DNA from: an uncultured Simplicispira sp.
GTDB taxonomy: Bacteria > Pseudomonadota > Gammaproteobacteria > Burkholderiales > Burkholderiaceae_C
NCBI GenBank assembly: GCA_903882725.1
Contig: CAIRYF010000104.1
Location: forward strand, 1 to 6,664
Length of the DNA stretch: 6,664 nt
Reading direction: 5' to 3'
Shown: positions 1-6,364 of the stretch, piece by piece
Position numbering within the stretch: position 1 is the stretch's first letter
Layout: each line of letters starts with the position of its first letter
Notes under the pieces: model-generated
Told to the model about the DNA's origin: nothing
Databases searched by the model: none
Seen by the model: only the letters and a program-made list of their open reading frames with translations
Made by a program: the position numbers and the translations under genes

Positions 1-16
1 TCTCTTACCCACTGCT

Positions 17-22
17 TACAAT
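17..22 (+). promoter_or_regulatory. Possible -10 box upstream of ETF-QO
   Basis: The hexamer TACAAT matches the sigma-70 -10 consensus TATAAT at five of six positions and lies 78 bases before the ETF-QO start codon. The matching -35 box would fall at or before the window's left edge, so the promoter cannot be confirmed. The remaining bases 23-100 show no clear stem-loop or operator. Confidence 0.25.
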
Positions 23-100
23 CAGTCGCCCGTCTGACAAGGCCCGTGCGCCCTGTTCGTAAAGAATCACCCCCTTCATCCAATACCTGACGAGAAGTAC

Positions 101-1813
101 ATGACCCACGAAGAAATCCTTGCCCAACACGGCCCGCGCGAAGCCATGGAGTACGACGTGGTCGTCGTCGGTGGCGGCCCCGCTGGCCTGTCCAGCGCCA
201 TCCGTCTCAAACAGCTGGCCGCAGCCAAAGGCCACGAGGTCTCGGTGGTGGTGCTCGAAAAAGGCTCCGAGCCCGGCGCGCACACCCTCTCGGGTGCCAT
301 CATGGATCCCAAAGCGCTGACCGAGCTGATCCCCAACTGGAAAGCCCTGGGCGCGCCGCTGAACCAACCCGTCACCGACGACGCCATGGTGTTTTTGAGC
401 GAAACATCGTCCTTTCGCACGCCCAATTTTGTTTTGCCCGAGTGCTTTCAAAACCACGGCAACTACATCGTCAGCCTGGGCAACGTCACGCGCTGGCTGG
501 CCGAGCAGGCCGAAGCGCTGGGCGTCGAAATTTTCCCCGGTTTTGCCGCCGCTGAAGTGCTCTACAACGAGAACGGCAGCGTCAAAGGCGTGGCCACCGG
601 CAATATGGGCGTCAACCGCGAAGGCGAGCCCACCGGCGACTTTCAGCTGGGCATGGAGTTGCTGGGCAAATACACCATATTTGCCGAAGGCGCACGCGGC
701 AGCTTAGGCCGCCAGCTGATCGCCCACTTCAAGCTCGACGACGGCTGCGATCCGCAGGCGTATGGCTTGGGCATCAAAGAAGTCTGGGAAATTGACCCAG
801 CGCGCCACCAGCCCGGCTTTGTGCTGCACACCGCTGGCTGGCCAATGGACAGCGACACCTACGGCGGCGCGTTTCTCTACCACATGGAAGACAACAAAGT
901 TTCGCTGGGCTTCATCACCGGGCTGGACTACAGCAACCCGTACCTCAGCCCATTTGAAGAAATGCAGCGCTGGAAGACCCACCCCAACATCCGCTGGTAC
1001 CTGGAAGGTGACGCCGCCTTGGGCATCAAACCGGCCAAGCGCATTGGCTACGGTGCGCGCGCCATCACGGCGGGCGGCCTGCTGTCGTTGCCCAAAACCG
1101 TCTTCCCCGGCGGTGCCATGGTGGGCTGCGAAGCCGGTTACATGAACGTCAGCCGCATCAAGGGCAGCCACGCCGCTATCAAAACCGGAATGCTGGCCGC
1201 CGAAGCCGCGTTTGACGCACTGGTGGCCGGTCGCCAGCACGACGAACTCAGCGCCTACCCCAAGGCGTTTGAAAACAGCTGGCTGCACACCGAGCTGAAT
1301 AAAAGCCGCAACTTCAAGGCGTGGTTCAAAAAGGGCCTGGCCATGGCGACGGTGATGAACGGCATTGAGCAGTTTGTCCTTAAAGGCAACATTCCGTGGA
1401 CGCTGCACCGCGACAAGCCCGACTACGCCAGCCTCAAACCCGCCGCCGAGTGCCAGCCCATTGCCTACCCCAAGCCCGATGGCAAACTGACGTTTGACCG
1501 GCTGTCAAGCGTCTTCATCAGCAACACCAACCATGCCGAAGACCAGCCGATTCACCTGACGCTCAAAGATGCCAGCGTGCCGGTGCGCATCAACTTGGCC
1601 CAATTTGCCGGCCCCGAGGCGCGCTACTGCCCCGCCGGCGTGTACGAATTTGTGCCCGACGAAGCCCAAGGTGCAGGCACCAATGCCCAGCGTTTGCAAA
1701 TCAACGCACAAAACTGCGTACATTGCAAAACCTGCGACATCAAAGACCCGACACAAAACATCGTCTGGACCACGCCAGAAGGCGGCGGCGGGCCGAACTA
1801 CTCGGGTATGTAA
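101..1813 (+). CDS. Electron-transfer flavoprotein:ubiquinone oxidoreductase (ETF-QO)
   Basis: This 570-residue protein is a membrane-associated FAD and 4Fe-4S enzyme. By family knowledge it takes electrons from reduced ETF, which collects them from acyl-CoA and amino-acid dehydrogenases, and passes them to ubiquinone. Visible signs are an N-terminal Rossmann dinucleotide motif, GGGPAG at residues 24-29, in a VVVGGGPAGL context, and 'VFPGGAMVGCEAGYMNVSRIKGSH' family-typical sequence around 334-356. The C-terminal iron-sulfur domain has four candidate cluster cysteines, C510 (RYCPAGVYEF) and C539, C542 and C545 (NCVHCKTCDIKDP). The characteristic GGGGPNYSGM C-terminus is present, so the gene is full length. 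The ATG at 101 has a purine-rich GAGAAG just upstream. An in-frame Met at residue 16 (MEYDVVVVGG) is an alternative start closer to the conserved domain. A binding-protein gene follows 71 bases later with no clear terminator between. The common names are etfD, etf-QO or a fixC-related name, so no symbol is assigned. Confidence 0.96.
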   Translation: MTHEEILAQHGPREAMEYDVVVVGGGPAGLSSAIRLKQLAAAKGHEVSVVVLEKGSEPGAHTLSGAIMDPKALTELIPNWKALGAPLNQPVTDDAMVFLSETSSFRTPNFVLPECFQNHGNYIVSLGNVTRWLAEQAEALGVEIFPGFAAAEVLYNENGSVKGVATGNMGVNREGEPTGDFQLGMELLGKYTIFAEGARGSLGRQLIAHFKLDDGCDPQAYGLGIKEVWEIDPARHQPGFVLHTAGWPMDSDTYGGAFLYHMEDNKVSLGFITGLDYSNPYLSPFEEMQRWKTHPNIRWYLEGDAALGIKPAKRIGYGARAITAGGLLSLPKTVFPGGAMVGCEAGYMNVSRIKGSHAAIKTGMLAAEAAFDALVAGRQHDELSAYPKAFENSWLHTELNKSRNFKAWFKKGLAMATVMNGIEQFVLKGNIPWTLHRDKPDYASLKPAAECQPIAYPKPDGKLTFDRLSSVFISNTNHAEDQPIHLTLKDASVPVRINLAQFAGPEARYCPAGVYEFVPDEAQGAGTNAQRLQINAQNCVHCKTCDIKDPTQNIVWTTPEGGGGPNYSGM

Positions 1814-1830
1814 GTCGGACACAATCGCCT

Positions 1831-1870
1831 CATAACACCTCGCAACACCTCACAACACTTCACAACTTTT
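1831..1870 (+). repeat. Four 10-bp CA-rich direct repeats in importer leader
   Basis: Four consecutive 10-base blocks, CATAACACCT, CGCAACACCT, CACAACACTT and CACAACTTTT, fill the gap between ETF-QO and the binding-protein gene. They end four bases before the Shine-Dalgarno sequence. The unit is about one DNA helical turn. The stretch is almost free of G, so it should be unstructured in RNA. The third block contains CACAACAC, and the others differ from that 8-mer by one base. What it does is unknown: it could be an sRNA-pairing or translation-enhancing leader, or a protein operator. Confidence 0.6.
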
Positions 1871-1873
1871 TTT

Positions 1874-1877
1874 GGAG
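1874..1877 (+). promoter_or_regulatory. Shine-Dalgarno site fixing the binding-protein start
   Basis: GGAG lies seven bases before the ATG at 1885. It selects that start over the in-frame upstream start at 1723, which would lie inside the ETF-QO gene and put 54 non-family residues ahead of a normal signal peptide. Confidence 0.8.
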
Positions 1878-1884
1878 ATCACAC

Positions 1885-2850
1885 ATGAAGCAAATGTCTT
1901 GGGCCCCTTTGGGCGCACTGGCTCTGGCCTTGGCGGCCATCGCCCCTGTCCACGCACAGCAAAAATCCGTGGCTGTCACTGCCATCGTCGAACACCCTGC
2001 GCTGGACGCTGTGCGCGACGGCGTGCAAGCGGCGCTGAAAGATGCGGGCTTTGAGTCCGGCAAAAATCTCAAGTGGCAATACCAAAGCGCCCAAGGCAAC
2101 ACCGGCACCGCCGCGCAAATTGCGCGCAAATTCATTGGTGACAAGCCCGATGCCATCGTCGCCATCGCGACACCTTCAGCCCAAGCGGTGATTGCCGCCA
2201 CCAAGAACGTCCCGGTGGTGTTTTCTGCCGTGACCGACCCGGTCGCGGCCAAGCTGGTGCCAAGCTGGGAGCCTTCGCACACCAACGTCACCGGCGTATC
2301 AGACCTGCTGGCGCTGGACAAGCAAATGGAGTTGATCAAGCAAGTGGTGCCTAACGCCAAGCGCATTGGCATGGTCTACAACCCCGGCGAGGCCAACTCG
2401 GTGGTGGTGGTGAAAGAAATGCAAAAGCTGCTGCCCACGCTGGGTATGACGCTGGTTGAAGCGGCTGCGCCGCGCTCAGTGGACGTCGGTAGCGCCGCGC
2501 GCAGCCTGATTGGCAAAGTCGACGTGATCTACACCAACACCGACAACAACGTGGTGTCGGCCTACGAGGCACTGGTCAAAGTCGGTCAAGAAGCCAAAAT
2601 TCCGCTGATTGCCTCCGATACCGACAGCGTCAAGCGCGGCGCCATTGCTGCCTTTGGCATCAACTACCGCGACCTGGGCGAGCAAACCGGCCGCATGGTG
2701 GCGCGCATCTTGAAGGGCGAAAAAGCCGGCGACATCAAGCCCGAAGTCAGCACCAAGATGGAGCTGTTTGTAAACCCCGGTGCCGCTGAACGCCAAGGCG
2801 TAAAGCTGTCTGACGCACTGATCAAATCGGCCGCGCAAGTCGTTCAGTAA
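1885..2850 (+). CDS. ABC transporter periplasmic substrate-binding protein, TrpX-like family
   Basis: This 321-residue secreted solute-binding protein should capture a small substrate in the periplasm and deliver it to the permease encoded next. Residues 1-24 are a classic Sec signal peptide: a Lys near the start, a hydrophobic Ala/Leu core, and a VHA-QQ cleavage site. There is no lipobox cysteine, so the mature protein should be soluble. The mature part has the two-lobed periplasmic-binding-protein/LacI-like fold pattern: VAVTAIVEHPALDAVRDG at the start, then DAIVAIATPSAQAVI, VPVVFSAVTDPVAA, KRIGMVYNPGEANS and VDVIYTNTDNNVVSAYEAL. These match what I recall of the ABC_sub_bind family (COG2984). 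The Streptococcus TrpX protein of this family is linked to tryptophan, but substrates are mostly unknown in proteobacteria. The gene starts a three-gene importer operon. A strong double hairpin follows its stop codon and may make its transcript more abundant or stable than the downstream genes. The substrate cannot be inferred from sequence alone. Confidence 0.9.
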   Translation: MKQMSWAPLGALALALAAIAPVHAQQKSVAVTAIVEHPALDAVRDGVQAALKDAGFESGKNLKWQYQSAQGNTGTAAQIARKFIGDKPDAIVAIATPSAQAVIAATKNVPVVFSAVTDPVAAKLVPSWEPSHTNVTGVSDLLALDKQMELIKQVVPNAKRIGMVYNPGEANSVVVVKEMQKLLPTLGMTLVEAAAPRSVDVGSAARSLIGKVDVIYTNTDNNVVSAYEALVKVGQEAKIPLIASDTDSVKRGAIAAFGINYRDLGEQTGRMVARILKGEKAGDIKPEVSTKMELFVNPGAAERQGVKLSDALIKSAAQVVQ

Positions 2851-2875
2851 GCTGCGTTTTTTGGCTTGACCCTTA

Positions 2876-2898
2876 GGGCTGCGCTGGGTGCGCAGCCC
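2876..2898 (+). promoter_or_regulatory. Perfect 9-bp stem-loop after binding-protein gene
   Basis: GGGCTGCGC at 2876-2884 pairs perfectly with GCGCAGCCC at 2890-2898 across a five-base loop, TGGGT. It begins 25 bases past the stop codon. There is no T-run directly after it, so alone it is more likely an mRNA 3'-end stabiliser than a terminator. It abuts a second hairpin. Confidence 0.7.
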
Positions 2899-2900
2899 CC

Positions 2901-2940
2901 AGCAGGAGGCCCGCCACGGCGGGTGCTCCTGCTTTCTTTT
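2901..2940 (+). terminator. Intra-operon hairpin with T-tract, probable leaky terminator
   Basis: AGCAGGAG at 2901-2908 pairs with CTCCTGCT at 2926-2933. An inner CCCGC/GCGGG stem (2910-2914 with 2919-2923) closes a CACG loop, with a one- and two-base internal mismatch between the stems. TTCTTTT follows at 2934-2940. This is the form of a Rho-independent terminator. The permease and ATPase genes lie downstream on the same strand, so it probably terminates only partially, or protects the binding-protein mRNA from 3' decay. Confidence 0.65.
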
Positions 2941-2963
2941 CCTCTCTTTGCTCGGCCCCGTCC

Positions 2964-3848
2964 ATGTCCCTCTTTTCTCTGCTCGGCGCTATTGAAATCG
3001 GCCTGATCTTCAGCTTGGTCGCGCTGGGCGTGTTCATCTCCTTTCGCTTGCTGCGCTTTCCCGACCTGACGGTGGATGGCAGCTTTCCGCTGGGCGGCGC
3101 AGTCTGCGCCATCTTGATTGCCAATGGCACCAATCCGTGGCTGGCCACGCTGGCTGCCACGGCGGCGGGTGCTTGCGCCGGTTTACTGACCGGCTGGCTC
3201 AACGTCAAACTCAAAATCATGGACTTGCTGGCCAGCATTTTGATGATGATTGCGCTGTATTCCATCAACCTGCGCGTCATGGGCGGGCCCAATGTGCCGC
3301 TGATCAACGACACCACGCTGTTTACCTTGCTGCAGCCCGAGGGCATGAACGACTACATCGCCCGGCCCCTGCTGCTGCTGGTTATTGTGATTGCCGCCAA
3401 GCTGGCGCTGGACTGGTTCTTCTCGACCGAGCGCGGTTTGGCGATTCGCGCCACCGGCTCCAATGCCCGCATGGCGCGCTCTCAGGGCGTCAACACCGGC
3501 GCGATGGTGCTGCTGGGCATGGCTATTTCTAACGCGCTGGTCGGTTTGGCTGGTGCGCTGTTTGCACAAACACAGGGCGGCTCGGACATTTCGATGGGCA
3601 TTGGCACCATCGTGATCGGCTTGGCTGCTGTCATCGTGGGCGAGAGCATCTTGCCCTCGCGGCGCATCATTTTTGCCACGCTGGCGGTGGTGATTGGCGC
3701 TATCGTCTATCGCTTTTTTATTGCCATGGCACTCAACAGCGACTTTATTGGCCTGCAAGCGCAAGACCTGAATTTGGTCACGGCCTTGCTGGTCATCGTG
3801 GCGCTGGTGATTCCGCAGCTGAAAAAACGCTTTGTCCGCCGCGTTTGA
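2964..3848 (+). CDS. ABC transporter permease, LivH/RbsC type (TrpY-like)
   Basis: This 294-residue inner-membrane protein forms the transport channel for the preceding binding protein. It is very hydrophobic, with about eight likely membrane segments near residues 6-28, 43-53, 58-79, 83-104, 134-153, 179-201, 210-228 with 236-256, and 268-285. The cytoplasmic loop at about 155-177, ERGLAIRATGSNARMARSQG, is the ATPase-contacting loop typical of the branched-chain amino acid/ribose permease superfamily (BPD_transp_2). The N-terminal FRLLRFPDLTVDGSFPLGGA is typical of the subfamily (COG4120 as I recall) that pairs with TrpX-like binding proteins. A single permease gene implies a homodimer. The start is chosen because the family begins this way (MSLFSLLGAIEIGLIF). 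No Shine-Dalgarno sequence is visible in the 23 bases before it, which are pyrimidine-rich. The stop lies in a small tandem duplication. Confidence 0.92.
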   Translation: MSLFSLLGAIEIGLIFSLVALGVFISFRLLRFPDLTVDGSFPLGGAVCAILIANGTNPWLATLAATAAGACAGLLTGWLNVKLKIMDLLASILMMIALYSINLRVMGGPNVPLINDTTLFTLLQPEGMNDYIARPLLLLVIVIAAKLALDWFFSTERGLAIRATGSNARMARSQGVNTGAMVLLGMAISNALVGLAGALFAQTQGGSDISMGIGTIVIGLAAVIVGESILPSRRIIFATLAVVIGAIVYRFFIAMALNSDFIGLQAQDLNLVTALLVIVALVIPQLKKRFVRRV

Positions 3849-3865
3849 TTGCGCCGCGCCTGATT
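3837..3865 (+). repeat. Tandem 15-bp duplication spanning the permease stop codon
   Basis: CGCCGCGTTTGATT at 3837-3850 is repeated as CGCCGCGCCTGATT at 3852-3865, with two mismatches and a period of 15. The period is a multiple of three, so the second copy carries another in-frame TGA at 3861-3863. The permease end Arg-Arg-Val-stop is therefore followed by Leu-Arg-Arg-Ala-stop. Confidence 0.55.
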
Positions 3866-3893
3866 ACAAGACAGAAGAAAAAAGAGCCCCGCC

Positions 3894-4688
3894 ATGCTGA
3901 GTGCCCAACAACTCGAACTCACCTTCAACCCCGGCACGCCCATTGAAATGCGCGCCCTGCGCGGGATGTCGCTGGACATTCCCACCGGCCAATTCGTCAC
4001 CGTGATTGGATCCAACGGCGCGGGCAAGTCCACCTTTCTTAACGCCATCTCGGGCGACCAGTCGGTGGACAAAGGCCGCATTGCCATCGACGGCTTTGAC
4101 GTCACGCGCCAGCCGGTGTGGGCGCGCTCGCAGCGCGTAGCGCGGGTGTTTCAAGACCCCATGGCCGGCACCTGCGAAGACTTGACGATTGAAGAAAACA
4201 TGGCGCTGGCGCAGCAGCGCGGCGCAGGGCGCGGACTGCGCAGCGCCGTCAAAGCCTCGCTGCGCGACACTTTTCGCGCCCGGCTGTCCACGCTGGGCTT
4301 GGGGCTAGAAAACCGCCTGACCGACCGCATCGGCCTGCTCTCGGGCGGCCAACGCCAAGCGGTGAGCTTGCTGATGGCGGCGCTGCAACCATCGCGCATT
4401 TTGTTGCTGGACGAGCACACCGCTGCGCTGGATCCGCGCACTGCCGACTTTGTGCTGCAACTGACGGCGCGCATCGTCGCCGAAAACCAGCTCACCACCA
4501 TGATGGTCACGCACAGCATGCGCCAAGCGCTGGACGTCGGCGAACGCACCGTGATGCTGCACCAAGGCCAAGTGGTGCTGGACGTCTCGGGCCAAGAGCG
4601 CCAGCGCATGGACGTGACCGATTTGCTGCATATGTTTGAAAAAGTGCGCGGAGAAAAGCTCTCAGACGACGCTTTGCTGCTGGGTTAA
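3894..4688 (+). CDS. ABC transporter ATP-binding protein (TrpZ-like)
   Basis: This 264-residue cytoplasmic ATPase powers the importer encoded with the two preceding genes. All core motifs are intact and in order: Walker A GSNGAGKST (39-47), Q-loop Gln87 in VFQDP, signature LSGGQRQ (149-155), Walker B ILLLDEH (169-175, with D173 and catalytic E174), D-loop ALDP (178-181) and switch His207 in MMVTHSM. The DPMAGTCEDLTIEENMALA stretch (88-106) and the LLLDEHTAALDP variant, with His in place of the common Pro/Ala, are features I associate with the COG1101 subfamily that accompanies TrpX/TrpY-like proteins. The gene starts 45 bases after the permease stop, behind a purine-rich AAGAAAAAAGAG stretch whose GAG lies seven bases before the ATG. 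It is the last gene of the operon and converges with ntrC. Confidence 0.94.
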   Translation: MLSAQQLELTFNPGTPIEMRALRGMSLDIPTGQFVTVIGSNGAGKSTFLNAISGDQSVDKGRIAIDGFDVTRQPVWARSQRVARVFQDPMAGTCEDLTIEENMALAQQRGAGRGLRSAVKASLRDTFRARLSTLGLGLENRLTDRIGLLSGGQRQAVSLLMAALQPSRILLLDEHTAALDPRTADFVLQLTARIVAENQLTTMMVTHSMRQALDVGERTVMLHQGQVVLDVSGQERQRMDVTDLLHMFEKVRGEKLSDDALLLG

Positions 4689-4708
4689 GCTGTTGGCTGA
4701 AATTCAAA

Positions 4709-4755
4709 AACAATAGCTATAAGCGCATATGCAATAAGGGCTAGAGGCCTTTTTT
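4709..4755. repeat. Comamonadaceae-like intergenic repeat element
   Basis: The stretch ACAATAGCTATAAGCGC...ATAAGGGCTAGAGGCC followed by six T resembles a short dyad element I recall as scattered between genes in Comamonadaceae, with a consensus like ATAGCTGCTAGCGC...AAGCGCTAGAGGCC-T-run. It contains imperfect dyads (TAGCTAT at 4714-4720 against ATA...GCTA at 4734-4743). Its right part overlaps the end of ntrC, giving the stop codon and the last codons. Family membership is from memory and was not searched. Confidence 0.5.
4714..4755. terminator. Possible bidirectional terminator between convergent genes
   Basis: On the plus strand AAGGGC (4736-4741) can pair with GCCTTT (4747-4752, one G-U pair) over a TAGAG loop, and the T-run extends to 4755. 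On the minus strand TAGC and TAT can pair with ATA and GCTA around a longer loop with a bulge, followed by TTGTTTTTG. Both stems are weak, but the position between two converging genes fits shared termination. Confidence 0.4.
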
Positions 4756-6312
4756 ATCATTATTTTCTGCCGGTTGCAGCCCAAGCTCCTGAATTTTGCG
4801 CGTGATGGTGTTGCGCCCTAAACCCAAACGCTGCGCTGCCTCCATGCGCCGACCCTGTGTGGCGTGCAAGGCGCTGGTGATCAACTGCGCTTCAAAGCGG
4901 TGCATCAGCAATTCCCAGATATGCGGCTGTCCTGCAGCCAGCAGCGTTTGCACTTGCGCTGCCAACACTGCTTCCCAACTGCCATCTAAAGCCATCGCAG
5001 CTGTAGCGGCAGCCTCCATTGGCAGCAGGGCGCGTGGGGCGCGCAGGGCGTCTTCAGGCACCGCCTGACTGCCCGGCTCAGGTGCTAAAAACTGGCCGTA
5101 GGTACTGGCCTGCACCTCGGGTGGCAGGTCTTGCTGCGACACCACCAGCGCCGGTGCCATCACTGTCAACCAGTGACAGATATTTTCTAATTGGCGCACA
5201 TTGCCCGGAAACTCAAACTGCGCCAGCCGTGCCAGCGCAGCGTCGGAAATGCGTTTGGGGGGAACGCCCAATTGGCGCGCACTTTGCTGCAAAAAATGGC
5301 GCGTTAGCATGGGGATGTCTTCCTGGCGATCGCGCAGCGTTGGCAGGCGCAGGCGGATAACGTTCAGACGGTGGAACAGGTCTTCACGAAAACTGCCTTC
5401 ACGCACACGTTGCTCCAAATGCTGGTGCGTTGCGGCCATGACGCGCACGTGTGATGGCACGCTGCTATGGCCGCCGACGCGGTAGAAATGCCCGTCCGAG
5501 AGCACACGCAACAGCCGTGTCTGCAAGTCCAGCGGCATATCGCCAATTTCATCCAAAAACAAGGTGCCCCCCTCGGCCTGCTCAAAGCGACCACGGCGCA
5601 GCGTTTGGGCACCGGTGAAGGCACCGCGCTCGTGGCCAAACAGCTCTGATTCAAGCAAGTCTTTGGGAATGGCGGCGGTATTAATGGCCACAAACGGCCC
5701 GCCTGCCACGGGCGAGTGCCGGTGCAGTGCGCGCGCTACCAGCTCTTTTCCAGTGCCCGACTCGCCGGTGATCAGTACCGTCACTTGGCTGGCGCTCAGG
5801 CGGCCAATGGCGCGAAACACGTCCTGCATGGCCGGCGCTTGGCCCAGCATTTCGGTGCTGGCCACCGGGCTGTCTTGCGCCACTTCTTCGCGCTGGCTTT
5901 CTTGCACCGCACGGCGAATCAGCGCTACCGCTTTATGCACGTCAAACGGTTTGGGCAGGTATTCAAACGCGCCGCGCTGAAAGGCCGAGACGGCGCTGTC
6001 TAGGTCAGAGTAGGCCGTCATGATGATCACCGGCAGGCCCGGCTGCAAGGCGTGGACTTGCTCCAGCAAATCCAGCCCCGAGCTGCCGGGCATTCGGATG
6101 TCGCTCACCAGCACTTGTGGCCCGACTGCGGCGGCGTCTGGGCTGTTTGCGCTGTTTGCGCTGTCTGCACCGTCTGGCGCCACTTGGGCCAGCGCCGCTA
6201 ACACCTCTTGCGGGTGGCTGAAGCTGCGCGTGGGCAGTTGCTCGCGCGCCAAGGCTTTTTCCAGCACAAAGCGGATCGAGGGATCGTCATCTACCAACCA
6301 AATCGGCTTCAT
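4741..6312 (-). CDS. ntrC: Nitrogen regulation response regulator NtrC (sigma-54 activator)
   Basis: This 523-residue cytoplasmic transcription activator is phosphorylated by NtrB under nitrogen limitation and drives sigma-54 promoters. Domains: a receiver (1 to about 137) with acidic D8-D10, phospho-acceptor D71 in VSDIRMPG, T99 and K121 in LPKPFD; an AAA+ domain (about 153-395) with Walker A GESGTGKE (183-190), sigma-54 contact loop GAFTGA (230-235), Walker B LFLDEIGD (251-258) and FREDLFHRLN (308-317); and a Fis-type helix-turn-helix (about 474-512, TQGRRMEAAQRLGLGRNTITRKIQELGL). The helix-turn-helix closely resembles enterobacterial NtrC, which supports this call over other sigma-54 activators. 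It is longer than the 469-residue E. coli protein because of an insert of about 19 residues (48-66) ahead of D71, a longer Ala/Pro-rich linker (about 400-465) and an 11-residue C-terminal tail. It lies 69 bases behind ntrB, forming the expected ntrBC operon. The ATG at 6312 gives the family's normal beginning, with a weak CGAGAA ribosome site. Confidence 0.97.
   Translation of the reverse strand: MKPIWLVDDDPSIRFVLEKALAREQLPTRSFSHPQEVLAALAQVAPDGADSANSANSPDAAAVGPQVLVSDIRMPGSSGLDLLEQVHALQPGLPVIIMTAYSDLDSAVSAFQRGAFEYLPKPFDVHKAVALIRRAVQESQREEVAQDSPVASTEMLGQAPAMQDVFRAIGRLSASQVTVLITGESGTGKELVARALHRHSPVAGGPFVAINTAAIPKDLLESELFGHERGAFTGAQTLRRGRFEQAEGGTLFLDEIGDMPLDLQTRLLRVLSDGHFYRVGGHSSVPSHVRVMAATHQHLEQRVREGSFREDLFHRLNVIRLRLPTLRDRQEDIPMLTRHFLQQSARQLGVPPKRISDAALARLAQFEFPGNVRQLENICHWLTVMAPALVVSQQDLPPEVQASTYGQFLAPEPGSQAVPEDALRAPRALLPMEAAATAAMALDGSWEAVLAAQVQTLLAAGQPHIWELLMHRFEAQLITSALHATQGRRMEAAQRLGLGRNTITRKIQELGLQPAENNDKKGL
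6142..6168 (-). repeat. 9-bp tandem repeat, three copies, within ntrC
   Basis: GCTGTTTGC occurs twice and GCTGTCTGC once, back to back, on the plus strand. Read on the coding strand they give Ala-Asp-Ser, Ala-Asn-Ser, Ala-Asn-Ser, residues 49-57 of NtrC. They form the core of an insert in the receiver domain. Confidence 0.85.
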
Positions 6313-6364
6313 ACACAGTTCTCGCAGGTACGCATGTTGAAAAAACGCCCGCTGCCGCTGCTAG

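Noticed and set aside
5..457. 150-codon minus-strand frame at the left edge
   Set aside because: It mostly overlaps the conserved N-terminal part of ETF-QO and shows no family resemblance.
704..1408. 234-codon open frame antisense to ETF-QO
   Set aside because: It is a composition-driven shadow in a GC-rich gene. The protein has no recognisable motif and the opposite strand encodes conserved ETF-QO.
1797..1825. Sigma-70 promoter for the importer using CACAAT at 1820-1825
   Set aside because: The -10 match is partial, and the hexamer at the expected -35 distance (ACTACT) does not resemble TTGACA. I could not support it beyond noting a similar ACAATC motif near position 20.
1723..1884. N-terminal extension of the binding protein starting inside ETF-QO
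   Set aside because: The extension overlaps conserved ETF-QO codons in another frame. The ATG at 1885 has a good GGAG site and begins a textbook signal peptide.
3183..3764. 193-codon open frame antisense to the permease
   Set aside because: His/Gln/Arg-rich nonsense typical of reading the opposite strand of hydrophobic codons. It has no domain and fully overlaps a conserved gene.
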